DNA of 64,000 nt from Diphasiastrum complanatum (lineage: Eukaryota; Streptophyta; Lycopodiopsida; Lycopodiales; Lycopodiaceae), in contig CM055111.1 in assembly GCA_029204225.1 (NCBI GenBank), positions 1,617,921-1,681,920 on the forward strand, written 5' to 3'. Shown here one piece after another: positions 30,338-42,988 of this stretch. The notes under the pieces were generated by a model. That model saw only the letters and a list, made by a program, of their open reading frames with translations. It searched no databases and had not been told where the DNA came from. The translations under genes and the position numbers were made by a program. Every line of letters begins with the position of its first letter. Position 1 is the stretch's first letter.

Positions 30338-31240
30338 TAAAACTGATGTACCTACCAAGAGGCAGAGGAAGCACGCTAATGTAAATAATGCCAACATAGA
30401 TACTAAAGATATAGATAATATTGTCAACATAGCTACAAAGATTTTAGATGACAATGTAAATATAGATACTGATTTGGCACTTTGTACAATTGAATTTAGG
30501 AATAATGAAATAGACTACATCCTCAAATATGAGGTTTCTTTTTGTGAGGAGCTAAAGAACCACACATCGTCTATAATTGATTTTGTAGTAGAATTCAGCT
30601 TGCATTTATTGCGATACTCTATTGCAAATGAATCTAGGAAAGAGCTTTATTCTTAGCTCTTTTTATTTTGTTGCCCTTAACTACAAAGATGAAGACTTGT
30701 GCAGCGCTCTCTTTCATGATTATTCACTTGTTGCAAAATATGCGATGGTTCTTTATCATGGAAAATAAGTTTTTGATTTGTACTCTTTATCATTTCTAAT
30801 AACTTCTCATCTTTGTACACTTCTAATTCGTTTATCGTTCAACCTCGTAGTCAGCACTAGAGTTTAAACATATCTCAATCAAGAAACTACAGATGACATT
30901 TTAAATGTGTTTTGTATAAATATGAATTCTACCATCAACACCCACAAGAAACTTGATGGCCTGCTCCCTTCGATAATGAGACATTTTTATGGGGCGAATC
31001 TTACTCCCGACGAAATCAATGTTGTCTTGACATTGAGGTAAACTTTTAGGATTTTACACACATCATCTACACTACTCTAAATATATGTGTATGCTCCATG
31101 TTTAATTGAATGTGGTTTGTAATGTTACAGTTTCCACAACAGAATGACTTGTTCAGCTATGGTTGGTTCACATTGTTTAATGCAAAATAAACTTTTGAGT
31201 GGTATAATCTTCAAGTGGATGTTGATCTTGAAAAGGTAAT
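30330..31240 (+). pseudogene. Ulp1-like (C48) cysteine protease relic
   Basis: An open frame from about 30330 to 30656 has a basic PTKRQRKH patch, then CEELKNHTSSIIDFVVEFSL and RYSIANESRKELY, resembling the Ulp1 start (LND..I.FY...L). It continues in other frames with YKDEDLCSALFHDY and MRWFFIMENKFLI, then an exon-like segment KLDGLLPSIMRHFYGANLTP (to a GTAAAC donor-like site at 31041). After a TTACAG acceptor (31130) comes FPQQNDLFSYGWFTLFNA. That last block corresponds to the Ulp1 active site (Q-N-G-DCG-F), with the catalytic Cys replaced by Tyr. Such proteases remove SUMO and are also carried by several plant DNA transposons. Confidence 0.55.
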
Positions 31241-31627
31241 TTTTACTTGAAACTCTTTTATTTGTGTTCGAAATCCAATATGGTATGCTTTTGAGAGGTT
31301 TATTTTGTGATAAGATTTCCGAAACCTCTATGCATATCTGGAATGTATTTGAACTCATAGAAGAATATACCACTATTTGCAATATCTGTATGAGTTCTTC
31401 CTCTATATTGTAATTTTCCAATATTTGAATGAATGACATCCAATATATTTGCAAGGGATTATGCTGGCTCCCATTCACTTACGTTTAATGGATATAAATA
31501 TGCAAAAATACAATACTTGTATTGTGAATGATATGATCTCTGTTATAAGTTTTCAAGTCATAAATCAAAACATAAAGATACAAGCAATTTTTTAATCTAT
31601 TCACTTCTTCAATCTCAAACATACAAT

Positions 31628-31741
<114 letters not shown>

Positions 31742-31799
31742 AATTTGAGAATGAAGCGCGTACTAGATCCTGTTGCATGCAACCAAAGGGACACCTGTG

Positions 31800-32579
31800 G
31801 AGCAAAACCAACCAACCAACAATAAATGTCTAGTCAATACCCTAACCACTTCACCCCCATGCCATGGTGAATGAATGCAAGAGAGGAGGGGCTCCTGGCT
31901 TCAAGGATCAGAAAATCCAATAGGTAGATGGGCGAGTTTCCACTAGTATATATTTTCTCCCATGAGAGAATATTCCTCTTAGGATACGCATGCAACCTGG
32001 AATAGCAATTGACCTCCTATTCTTGCATTATAGCAGTCAAACACCATGCAAGTGCTCTACAAGTAATTGTGGATTATAAAGAACTCAATCCAAAGATCCT
32101 ATTCTAAACATGCCAATCACAAGCAATACAAGGGAACCTGATGGTGGACAAACCAACCCAATCAAATCTAGATCGAAAGGATCTAACCCCCCAAGCTATG
32201 GATCAATCACACAGAGATGAATGAGGCATCACACTAGCAGCATCCTGCCACCGGTCATGCTATCAAGCATACACTAGTGAGAGACCAATAGGTATACTTA
32301 TACCCTCCAAGGCCCATGCACCACTAGTAATGCATGGTGACACCTCACTGGATACCTCTACAGCCTATTTGGGCCACGTCATCCAATTCTCCAATGACTC
32401 ACTGAGACCATACAAATCCACCATCAAGTGTTTGAGGCCTACAACCATTAATTATGATGATGTACACATAAGGGCCTCAAATCCCTTATGGTCACAATTA
32501 ACTTATGGGTTGTTGGTCTACTGGTCCCTAGCGTGGACACGCTATCCGAGACCAGTCATGGGCGTGACATTCTTCCCCC
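31800..32579 (-). repeat. 3' LTR relic of gypsy element C
   Basis: The right end is clear: on the minus strand AAGGGGGGAAGAA (PPT) precedes TGTCACGCCC, a common gypsy LTR start. The left end is not determined. A related LTR end lies at 54180-54331. Confidence 0.6.
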
Positions 32580-32593
32580 CTTATTCAAGTTCT
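32580..32593 (-). promoter_or_regulatory. polypurine tract, gypsy C
   Basis: AAGGGGGGAAGAA on the minus strand adjoining the LTR at 32579. Confidence 0.7.
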
Positions 32594-32699
32594 ATCCTCA
32601 GAACTTAAAACTGGGGAAGTCCTCCTTAAGCTTCCTTCCTGTTACCAGGAATCATCATTGTCTGTGTGACTCTTCCATCGAACCAGATGTTTGGTAGCT

Positions 32700-33805
32700 A
32701 TAAGATTTCCCAATCGTTTAGTTCTTGTATCCAAGATCTTTCCAAACCGAGACACACCCGATGATTCATCCAACAGGTCCATTTGGTTTCCAGAACCAAG
32801 ATGCACTCCTTTACGTAGACTCTTCTTGAGATGCTTACGTGAAACACAGGATGCACTTGAGATCCTTCGGGAGTTCCAATTGGTAAGCTAAGGATCCGAT
32901 CTTTTTCAAGATCTTATATGGTCCTCTAAATTTTAGGGGACAATTAATAATGCTTGTCGGTACGCATTACACTCGAATTCTTTGGGATTCTCAAATGCAC
33001 CCAACCCCCCACTTGGAAGTCTCTTGGTGATCTTTCATACTTGCATAATGTCGGTCCCCATCCTGGGTACACTAGACATTATCACATGCAATCCGTAGCA
33101 TTTCTTGCATATCAAGTAGAAAATTCGCTACTTTCTAAAACTTGATCAACCGAGTCTCAACCGCATGGGTGATCTAGGCTCAAATCCGTACATAAGCATA
33201 AATGGGCTATAACCGGTAGCCGAATGCTTACTATAACTCAATCTCCATCAAGGATAGCATCCTCTCCCAAGAGATTGCTAAAATATGAATACATATCTTA
33301 ACTAATCTTCTGATCATGCTAGTAATCCTTCTTTTAAACAATCAAGTATAACTAGAATCTGAACTATGATTCGTCAATCATAATTCATCGGATTCTTGTC
33401 CTATACTCGATAAAAGAAGGCAACTACCAATGACTAGAAGAACTTTAAGTTCAGAGTCATCTCTAGTTTATCAAATACGGCCACCAAAAGCCACCAGTGA
33501 ACTTCGAGTTGTGAATGTTCATAATGTCACTTTGGTAATCCGTAGAGCCTAACCAGATACTCTAATTACTTGGTCTTTACCCAAATGAACATAGTCGATT
33601 TGGTAAGATGGCCAGTCATTACCAAAATTCCACTATCTTGTCTATTCATCCGGGGAATCAATCGTGAACACAATCCTCTCTTATGGATTACGTATATCTT
33701 GGAATCTAAGTTATAATTCACCAATCTCAATGCTCCATATTCATAAGACCATACACTGTCATAAGAGTGCAATACAATTTTTAAAAGACACATGAGCTGA
33801 TCCAA
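32700..33805 (-). pseudogene. gypsy integrase relic
   Basis: The minus strand shows GPYKILKKIGSLAYQLELPK (about 32870-32930), the usual sequence after the gypsy integrase core, and further upstream a VMTGHLTKSTMFIWVKTK block (33566-33640) resembling the core VVDRLTKSAHFIPVKT. Stops are frequent and the zinc finger is not recognisable. Sequence decays to noise to the right. Confidence 0.6.
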
Positions 33806-36800
33806 AAGTCCTTCCCATCTGGGAAGTTTCAGACTTTTCTAACTCACATACGGTGTTTATATAAGGATTTTAAACAAAAAATGCCCTTACTTTAGACATG
33901 GCACAAATTGTCATTTCAGAGTAAGGGTCCAATTTAGAATACGTCTAGATCTTTCTCTTAAATTCTAATTTAGAATAACTTAAGATTCATCAGAACTTCA
34001 TTATGTGCTCTACTTATTGGCAACCAGCGACTATTCAACTCTCCTGAGTCTTCTGGGATGCATTCCATCAACTCCAAACGGGAAAAGATAAGGCCCAAAA
34101 GTTCTCGTGTATTCTATGCACACACATCTGTAAATGAATCCAAAATGACCCATAGACGTTGCAACTTATAAGCAATACATTTTAACAACAATATCCATAA
34201 GTAAGATTATATTGTTGATTTTCCACAACTAACTCAGAATTAACACTTCTAACTTGGTTAGTTGTATCAAAAATTTAGAAAATATTTTAAATGTCTAGGT
34301 GTGGTACCAAAACATCACATTTAATTTGATTCTAAATCACTTCTAGGTCAATAAGCAATTCTCAATGAGAAATTACTAACCCAGCAATAATTTGTCATAA
34401 ACACAATTCTCATCAATATGCCTCTTATGTACCAACAACTAGTTTATGCATGCAAATAAACTTAGTTCACGGAATACTTTGTAGATCCACAGAATTAAAA
34501 ATTTGTACAAAAGGTTTTATGATCCCACAAAGATTCACTACATAGCATATCTCTACAGATATCTCTAGATCTGTACACAACACTTTCATAACCGAGAATC
34601 CTATAATTTGGTTATTCTCTAAGAGAGAATATTTCTCAAAGAGTGCTATTTCACAACCAAAAAACCTCAACCGGAGATCAAAAGCATATATTGTTAGCAT
34701 GACTTTCTTCTCTTGAATCAACCCACGGATCTCAGTTCACACTAAGATCAAGCTGACTATTTCCAGCAAGGAACAGGTTTCAACAAACCCCCATTTTGCA
34801 ATAGAATTATCAAATTCTGACGCAAATCAATCGGACTTGTTATCAGCACTTTTCTACCGCAAGAGTACTTTCTAAATTTCTTAAATCTTTAAACCAAATA
34901 TCTACAATAATCCATAAAGGATTTCTGTAATATCATATCATCCTATCATTTCTGATTCCTAAAATAGGTCCGTCATCCAGAACAGATTCCTCCTGGATTC
35001 TCTGACAGATGCTTCTCCTTGATAACTCTCTTCTCTTCCTACTTTTCCCCCTTTTTAACAGGAACGCCATGCATTTCCAAGGGGTGCATATCATTCGAGA
35101 CTTGTCCTGGGAGAAGTTACAAAGAAAAGATCCGAAAAAATCTTGAAAGCCAAAGAAGTGTTGCATCATTGAAAGCAAATACCAATGATGTCCCAACACA
35201 GTGACTTAACCAAAAATCTTCTTCGTTACCAAGCTTAAGAATTAACCCGTAAATCAAAAAAGGATTTCTTGAAGATTCAAGTAGAGAAAACAATTTTAGA
35301 AAACAGTTTCATTAACCATTTCTGTGACATCGTTAGGTCGACAGGTAATCAAAATTACCTTCTAAGAAATAAAAAAAAAATCGCGTTAATTAATGTGTTA
35401 AGAAATTCGCCAATATATCCTTTATAAAGCAATAGCTTGTCGGGTTTCCGGTTTTGTAAATTTGAGATATCCAAAAAGGGGGTCATGACCAATATCTCAA
35501 ATTTATGACAAAACACCCATTTAATGACCGATAGTATTTGGCATTGCAAAGACTTACGGCCATACTATGATCAACTGATCCAATTAGTTTCAGATCTTCA
35601 TTATGGAATTGTCTGTGTCCCATACCACATGTTCTTCCTCCACAAAGGCCCTCCACCTCATGATCAAAGTGGCAAAAAAAATAGTACAATTATATGAAGT
35701 TTTTGGGATTTATTTACCAATTCCAACTTCAATAAAACAATTTTCACTTGAGACATTCTTTCGTCCCTTTTCACAATCTTTACGGTCACCAAAAGGATCA
35801 AAGTATTTATGCCTTGAGTGACAGATTTAGGAATGGGGAAGAATGAACCGGCTTTTTCTTGTTCTTAACTACAAACAGTGTTGGTACGCCCACAGCCAAG
35901 CACATCAAGAAACAACTTTTTCGTTCCATTTTAGTTTTTCCATCCTAGGCTTCTAGGCCATTTTTGGCCGTGTCCGTTTTAAAAAAAACAACACCTTGGT
36001 CAAAAAAATCCAAGAATTTATGGACATAAATGTCCCATTTTCGGATGCCCGTTGCCTACCCACGATTTACCTTCAACGATAGTCTTTTCATGGTCCTAAG
36101 ATAAACCATCTTGTTTATTAGCAGCCTTGGGGAGCTCTTTTACATGGTTTGTGACACTCTTTTTCATCGTTATTCTCACCATCTTAAGATCTTAACCTCC
36201 ATCAATTGTTTTTATCATAGATCCATATAAAGGAAAATGATCATTTGGGACTTAATCAAAGATGTGACTCCAGTTTGTTATCAAAGAATTGTGAAGGCAC
36301 AAACGGACAAGATCCCAATTTTCATGTTCACCAATCTGAGTTCGCATGTAAGGTCAATAATGACATTTTCTGATAGTTTGAGAAAGAATGTAATGGTATG
36401 GACGATTCAATCCTAATCAACTTTGAGATTGGAAAAGCTTAAATGTTGATTTTCGTGAAAAGTATAGACATAAGCATGAAAATGAGGAGAATCATATTTC
36501 ATTCAAAAGAGGTGGACCATCACAATTACACTATAAAATCATTTTGATGTACAAATACACATTCTACAACGACCACCAAGTCTAGCCCAAAGGGGGAGGA
36601 CAAGGCTCCTTGATGTCAATTTGGGCCTAGGTCACTTTGGAATGAGTTGTCGTCTCACCTACCTAGTCCCATTAGTCTTTACGTGATAGAAGTTATTAAA
36701 ACTATATCCTCTTTATTACAATATTGGGGATATTTTCATGCCTACTAGTCATTCTACATGTCATGAAAAGAGTTTTGAGGTCCAATAGGATTATAAAATC

Positions 36801-37228
36801 CAATCACATCCAACTACCATTGTCTCTTGGCATGAGAGAGATTGACTTTGGTTGGTACAACAAAATAAACACATGAATGTTTCTTCATTTATGATAGCAC
36901 ATATGAACATATTTGTATACTAATAATCTATCTAACCCTTCGTGAATAATAGCAAATAAAACTTATGATGGAATATAATGAGTGTTGGACTACATCTCAA
37001 CTCACCTAACACATGTACAAGTAATCCAAGAAGTTTAAGGCCGGTGAAAAAGTAGAAGGTGTTTTAATGTTTTACAGATGAAAACTTAAGTATGTCACAT
37101 TTGTAAACATGATTCATTGATTGGAAAAGGGCACATACTCAACATATATAATTGTTTGATCGAGATTTCAAAATTTGAAGTTAGCGTATCCCTATGATCA
37201 AAAGGGATGTTTAGTTGGGCTCTTTGGT
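33806..37228. other. AT-rich decayed sequence, no gene recognised
   Basis: Probably includes the upstream part of gypsy C, but no RT, protease or gag motif is readable. Short minus-strand frames at 34467-34721 and 34933-35199 have no recognisable content. An inverted repeat, AAATTTGAGATAT at 35458-35470 and its complement at 35492-35504, is the only clear structure. Confidence 0.35.
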
Positions 37229-37348
37229 CATTTTTGGGAATTGAGACCCAACGGGGTTGGCTCAACTGGTTAGCTTGGCATCCAAAGTTTCTTTGGTCCC
37301 AGGTTCGAGCCTCCCCTTGGAAACCAAGAAGCATTTTTGGGAATTGAG
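37229..37348 (+). mobile_element. 86-bp tRNA-like retroposon with 17-bp target duplication
   Basis: The 17-bp sequence CATTTTTGGGAATTGAG occurs exactly at 37229-37245 and 37332-37348. Between them, 37246-37331 contains a pol III A box TGGCTCAACTGG (37258-37269) and B box GGTTCGAGCCT (37302-37312). It ends in a purine-rich AAACCAAGAAG tail. Size and spacing fit a retroposed tRNA-like RNA or a minimal SINE. Confidence 0.85.
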
Positions 37349-37970
37349 CCATGTATGAAGCCTTTGTCTCTTATCAAGTTTTAATACATTAGTTCAAGAA
37401 ATTAATTGGGTAAGAGAAATGAGGACTCTCAATATTTGCCACAAGATGACCTTAGCCTAATATTACTATCTTTAGTAAGGGAAGTTAACAAACGAGGCTT
37501 GCTTTGAACAAGGATGTTGCTTTGGCTCTTGAGCATCCAATTCCCTTACAGTTATGTACGTGGTATTTATTGTATGTGGAGTCTAGTAACATGCCAAATG
37601 TTACCGCCCTAGTTGTGGAATGCCCCTGCATGGTTTTTGTCTTTTGAAGGCGAATATAACAGTAGTAGCATTTTTATGCACATATATACATTGTTAGACC
37701 AAGCCTTAACTTAAGATCAAGCTCGAAACATATCAACGAGCACATCAAGCAAGGTTTAAGCATGCATTTGCACATTAGAAACCTTTTTTTCCACCTAAGT
37801 AGAAATGCTCACCCTGAGTGCTCCCAATGTTGGATGCCCATGTTAGTTTTTTTAGGTTGAGGTAAATGCATGCTGCAATTGATTGTGAGAGGCTTAGGCT
37901 CCAATTCACGTATATTGTGAGCACCTTCTTAACACACTCTCCTCAACATTCACATAAGTGTAAAGGGTTG

Positions 37971-37972
<2 letters not shown>
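37349..37972. other. unassigned spacer
   Basis: No coding or repeat signature recognised. Confidence 0.3.

Positions 37973-38024
<52 letters not shown>
37973..38024. repeat. (TC)n microsatellite
   Basis: About 52 bp of TC repeat. Confidence 0.97.
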
Positions 38025-38028
<4 letters not shown>

Positions 38029-38332
38029 CATGACTCGGGCAAAATATCATAAATTTACATCAATAATTAGTCTTATTAACTCAATGAACATATGTGACCT
38101 AAGTTTTATAAGGATCTACCTACTTTACGACACACAAATTTCAACCATATGATAATGACAACAAAAAAAAGTTCTTGCATTTTGAAAAAGTTGTCATTAA
38201 AAGTCAACTTTCTATATGTTTTGAATGAAATCAATTTTTGGAGAAAGATCCGGTTCCATTCCTATACTTTGCTGACTTTCTTGAAGATTGCTTAATACCA
38301 TCGGGGGTTGTATCATCATGTAAGATGCTCAT

Positions 38333-38334
<2 letters not shown>

Positions 38335-38398
<64 letters not shown>
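38335..38398. repeat. (AG)n microsatellite with one interruption
   Basis: AG repeat with one GAT interruption near 38370. Its left flank (GGTTGTATCATCATGTAAGA) recurs before the repeat at 38633. Confidence 0.97.
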
Positions 38399-38403
<5 letters not shown>

Positions 38404-38629
38404 TCACATGGGGCAAATTTGTGCGCCAATTTTTGGCAGTGGAGCTCATGGTTAAGGCAACACAGTGAGGATGTGTTTTTTTTCACAGCTAGGCTGAGGC
38501 AGCCAATTCCTAGCGCACATCTAAGAACTAGGCTCAAAAAGGCCTCATGTGGGCACTTAGACATAAATACACGACCGATTGACTGACCGACCACTGCCCG
38601 ACCGGTTGTATCATCATGTATGATGCTTG

Positions 38630-38632
<3 letters not shown>

Positions 38633-38682
<50 letters not shown>
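38633..38682. repeat. (GA)n microsatellite
   Basis: 50 bp of GA repeat preceded by GGTTGTATCATCATGTATGA, a near-copy of the flank at 38305. Confidence 0.97.
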
Positions 38683-38685
<3 letters not shown>

Positions 38686-38689
38686 TCAT

Positions 38690-38975
38690 CAAGTGATGGA
38701 GAAAATGAGTTCCTTGCCTTTTGATTGGGTCACGTTTGCCCTAAAGTTTATTTGAAGGGCATTTGAAGTGCTTGAAAATGACGTGACTTCAAAAATTTCT
38801 AGAAAGAGAAAACATGTGACTTTAGAATTTCATAGAAAAAGAAGTTTTTAGAAAGAGAGAAAGGTATAAAATGGCGAGAGAGAAGGAGAGGGGTGTCATA
38901 GGAGAAAGAGAGAGGCGCTGTTTTTGAATCTTGTAAGGTTTTTTTAGGTTTTACAAAAAAAATAGCAATAATGTA
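38690..38975. repeat. second copy of the 28.5-29.3 kb repeat
   Basis: Shorter, diverged copy of 28530-29345, see that entry. It is followed by a (GA)n tract at 38980-39011. Confidence 0.5.
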
Positions 38976-38976
38976 A

Positions 38977-38979
<3 letters not shown>

Positions 38980-39011
<32 letters not shown>
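38980..39011. repeat. (GA)n microsatellite
   Basis: About 32 bp of GA repeat. 39012-39690 has no recognised gene; 39500-39610 is GC-rich with GGGCCCAAGGCCTT-type palindromes. Confidence 0.95.
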
Positions 39012-39014
<3 letters not shown>

Positions 39015-39692
39015 TCAATAACCGATAGCATCTAAAAGTTGCAGGAAATTGGAGGGAAGCCCCAAAGAGGTTCCCGGCTTTTAGGTTCTCCTTTTTTAAA
39101 GGCTCTACAATCAACTATGCTAAAAAAACCTAACAAGTATTCAGATAAGCCCAAGCTGGTGGTAGGCTGTGAATAAGATAATCTGCTTGTCTGGCGCGTT
39201 CTGCAAACTACGTGGCTCCCTCGCTCTTCTCACAATGGACATCATCATCAGTACGCTCTCTCGCATGATTACGATATCGCAGCAAACACATATCAGGAAT
39301 TTAACACGAAACAAATACCGCTGCCTCCCATATTGCATTGATTGGCTTCATTTGAACTGTCTGTCAGATTCTGTCTTACAAAGAAATTACAATTTACGAT
39401 GGATAATCAGCCACGGCCCACATACAATAAACGCTGAGCTCATCAACCGTGAGTAAGCAGCTGTGCCAGTAAATACGTGGAGTCCGTCAGCTCTGAAATT
39501 AAGTATAGGGGAAGGCCCCGCGGCGTTTTCACGTTTTAACGCTTTGGGCCGGAGGGCCTGAGGGCCCAAGGCCTTAAAACGGGGACGCCCTTCGCCCAAG
39601 GCCTTAATACTGGTTCCCTGACGTAAAGCAAATGGAAAAAATTTCACTTCTAGAAAGTTCCAAGCCGAATTACCTCACCTCAAAATTTACCT

Positions 39693-39761
39693 CCCCTTTT
39701 TTTTTTTCACTTGCAACCCCTTTCTTTTTCACTTGCAACCCCTTTTTTTTTTCACTTGCAA
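39693..39761. repeat. three tandem 22-24 bp units
   Basis: CCCC + T run + CACTTGCAA is repeated three times, with the T run varying. Confidence 0.85.
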
Positions 39762-39924
39762 TAGAGACGGATATCGCGCATCTGAAGCGATGGAGCAGCA
39801 ATGGAGGTCGTCGTTATATTCGAGGTGGATAGTTTAGTTTTGTACAAAAGCAGAGATTTGAATCGGTTCCACATAATTTTAGCACCTTGACGCGCCAGGG
39901 TACGCCAGCCAGGGGCTGGCCAAA

Positions 39925-40118
39925 AAGGTGCAGGCGGGCGCCGTGGTGCCAGAGGGCAGGCAGCACCCAGGTGGCGCCGGGCAGCGCCCGTGGCACAAGG
40001 GTGGGCGCCAGTGCCAGGTGGGTGGCGCCGGGCAGGCAGCGCCCAGGTGGCACCGGCAGGGGCACCAGCGCCAGGTGGGTGGCGCCGAGCAGGCAGCTCC
40101 CAGGTGGTGTCGGGCAGG
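39925..40118. repeat. GC-rich minisatellite, target of the gypsy insertion
   Basis: Units of about 56-60 bp built from GCGCCAGGTGGGTGGCGCC and GGCAGCGCCCAGGTGGC blocks; at least three diverged copies. The array resumes right after the gypsy element (46396-46440, CCCAGGTGGCGCC), so the element landed inside it. Confidence 0.8.
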
Positions 40119-41036
40119 TGTTGCGCCGGTGCCTCAAAGGGCGCTGGGACTTGAGCAGTTTCCCCAACACGCGCTTAAGTCTAACATTCATCCATCATGC
40201 ACTTACGTAAAAGCCAACTCATAAACGTAACAAGCTTAACCATTCAGACTTAAGAAAACTGGAATCCCAACCAACCCGAAAGCCAACTCAGAATCCGTCC
40301 CCAAAAGGTAACCAAAGGCAAAGACAAGCCACACATGAAACCCAAGGCATAGTGGTCGCCAAACTGACCAATTGGCATAGTGGCAAGCCCCATGTCGATG
40401 ATAGGGACCCTTAGACGCTAGCGACGCAAAAAGGTTGTAGTAAGGGTCCTTCCACTTGGACCAGTCCCGGAGGCGAAACCGAAATGGTAATCATCCCCAA
40501 GGATCAACTTTATTAGATTTGGAAGAGGTTACATTCATTCATAGACTGACCGGTCTCGAGGCCACCAACACGTGCTGGGAATTGTGCCTGGCTCGTGCTG
40601 GTAGAGGGAGCTGAGACCTGGCGACTGGATTCATGGCGCTGGTTGAGCTGCCCAAGTTTCTGTCTACAGGACTCCCCCTATAGTTCTGCTGTGACTCGAC
40701 GCACCCCCTCTGTTCTGAAACATAGTGCTTTCTGGTAAAGCACGCTTTTTGGGACTTAGTTTTTATTTTGCTAATTAAGCCTGGCAAGCCTGGCAGAATC
40801 AGTCTGGCTCCCGAACATGGGTCCCGGGAGCTGTCCCGGCGGCAGAATCAACTTGTTTCCTGACTAGGCCATGACTCGAGCTCCAGAGCTAGCTCATGAC
40901 TTGTGACTACTTAACTGGCTCACCACAGGTCGGAGGCTCAGTCCTTGACGTTCTAACTTGCTCTGGGACCTTAGGGAGCGTCACCCCTTAGAGTCTTACA
41001 GGGCACGCTGGGTGCACCTGAGTCAGCTTTACAACA
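40119..41036 (-). repeat. 3' LTR of the gypsy element
   Basis: 918 bp. The minus-strand polyadenylation signal AATAAA is at 40509-40514. Frames inside the LTR (for example 40539-40787) recur in the other LTR at 45911-46210 and are not genes. Confidence 0.95.
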
Positions 41037-41046
41037 TCCTCCCCTC
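41037..41046 (-). promoter_or_regulatory. polypurine tract
   Basis: GAGGGGAGGA on the minus strand immediately before the 3' LTR. Confidence 0.92.
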
Positions 41047-41258
41047 ATTTGAAAAAGCTGATGTCCTCATCAGGGCCAAACTAGACCTAGGACGTATGGC
41101 ACGGGCTTAATTCACCGGCCTTAACAACTTTGAATTAAAAAATACATTGGCAGTAACACAAGAAAAGTGTAGATAAAGTTCACTTACGTAAAACCTGTGT
41201 GAAGCTGCAAGTGATTTATTGACAAACTTAAGAAAGATACCTGGAAGTTCCTTGAACT

Positions 41259-42755
41259 TCAGAATGGCCATGAATGTTTATGTAGGAGGCATGCCGCCAG
41301 GTAGTGCTTGTGTGCCAATCTGGGTAGAAAACGGCTATTGCGTTGGTTCTTCTGCAGATAATCTGCTAGTACTTCAAGGGTTCCCTCCTTAAGTTTGTCT
41401 TTGTATCTCCCAAGAAGCCTCCAATAAAGTGGAGCCCGTAGCCACTTCACTAGATATTCACGTTGAACGCCAGTTCGCTTTCTATGTGTCAATATTTGTT
41501 CTGGTACAAGCTGCCTCTTCGTATCATCAAGTGTCGTTGGTGGGTGACGGTAGTTCGTGTGTGCCGATCAAATCGCTCATCTGGTTTGTAACGTTTGAGT
41601 AATGAGATATGAAACACATTGTGTATATCCAAGCTGGACGGCAGCGCCAATCGGTAAGCCACTGGGTTGATCTTCTTGGTGACATAATATGGTCCCGCAT
41701 AAGGTCGAAACGAACTTATGAGAAAAACCTTTTGGTAACGCAATGTTCTTTGTGTTCAGCCATACTTGATCACCTTCCTCAAATTCCAGTTCTCGTCGAT
41801 GTGGGTTTACGTCAGCTGCCATACTCCTTTGGTGAACTGCTCTAAAAATGACTTCACCTCTGTCAGCTTTGTGTGCCACTCATTGATGAATTCCTCCACG
41901 TGGGTACTGGTGTTTCTTGCACGCCTGTAAGAAAGAGCTTGGAACAATCGGTAGCCGACCATTGCTTATCTCGAAGGGTTGCCCTTCCAGTAGATCTGTT
42001 CACTTGGTTGTTATGTGCAAACTCGAGAATATCCAGTAGTTGACCCAATCGGATTGGTCCCAAGCGACATAATTTCGTAAATATTGTTCAATCTGTCGAT
42101 TGACTCATTCCGTTTGCCCATCTGTTTGAGGGTGATATGCAGTGCTGAAATTCAGTCCAGTTCCCACGAGGCGAAATAGACAAGTTCAAAACTTTCCGAC
42201 GAACTTGGTGTCTCGGTCAGAGAAATAATCTTTCTAGGCAGGTCGTGGTATTTGAAGACACATTTGAAAAATAACCTTGCCACTTCTTCAGCTTTCACTG
42301 AACTTTTAGTTGGTACTAGATGAACTTGCTTTGAAAAGTGGTCAACCACCACATAAATTGAGTCAAAGCCTTGGCACCGTGGTAGTTGAACAATAAAATC
42401 CATGCTCACCGAATCCCATGGGTATGCTGGTACCGGTAATGGTTGGAGTAGTCCAGCTGGAGCTAGCGGTTCCACCTTCACTTGTTGACATGGTCGGGCA
42501 TGTTTGCACATAGGATTCAACGTCTGCCCACATACCTGGCCAATAGAAGCCTCTTTTGAGAAGTTCATACATGCGATTCACCCCTGGATGTCCGGCGGCT
42601 AGTACGTCATGATGTTCTCGCAAGACTTTCTTCCTCAGGTTGATGTTGTCTGAAACATATACTCTGCGTTGTTTATAAACAACCATTTGATCTTTCCAAG
42701 TGAAATGTTTATGAGGCTTTCTCAGCTGGAATTCGATCATTAAGTCCTTCGCCAA
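41259..42755 (-). pseudogene. gypsy integrase and chromodomain relic
   Basis: From right to left: the zinc-binding start (LREHHDVLAAGHPGVNRMYE ... GFYWPGMWADVESYVQTCPT), the core with DSVSMDFIVQLP and VVVDHFSKQVHLVPT, a frame change at about 42215 into SDRDTKFVGKF, a stop, AYHPQTDGQTE-type sequence near 42110-42140, then RRELEFEEGDQVWLNTKNIA, PYYVTKKINPVAYRLALPSS, HNVFHISLLKRYKPD and finally EYLVKWLRAPLYW, a chromodomain-like segment at 41420-41480. This layout is that of chromoviruses, whose chromodomain helps choose chromatin targets. At least four frame changes or stops. Confidence 0.88.
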
Positions 42756-42988
42756 CGCATCTGCACCATAATCTCCCTGATTTCTTGGAGTAGGCCAGTC
42801 ACCTGAGTTGTCACTGTTGCCATCAAGTGTTCCTATCTACTTAGTGCATCCGCCACCACATTGTTGTTTCCCGTCGTGTGTACAATGTCTATATTGAATT
42901 TTGAGAGAAAGTTTTGCCATCGCATTTGCTTTGGCTGAGCATACCTTGGGATGAGAAGTACTTGAGTGATACATTATCAGTGAACGCC

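Noticed and set aside
31125-31478. 117-codon min-strand ORF
   Set aside because: Overlaps the Ulp1-like exon on the other strand and has no recognisable content; judged a shadow frame.
37246-37331. Functional tRNA gene
   Set aside because: A and B boxes are present but I could not form a complete cloverleaf by eye, and 17-bp flanking duplications point to retroposition.
39814-40224. Overlapping 98-125 codon ORFs on both strands
   Set aside because: Produced by the GC-rich minisatellite, where all frames stay open.
40539-40787. Conserved small gene duplicated at 45911-46210
   Set aside because: The two copies are the same LTR segment; conservation follows from LTR identity.
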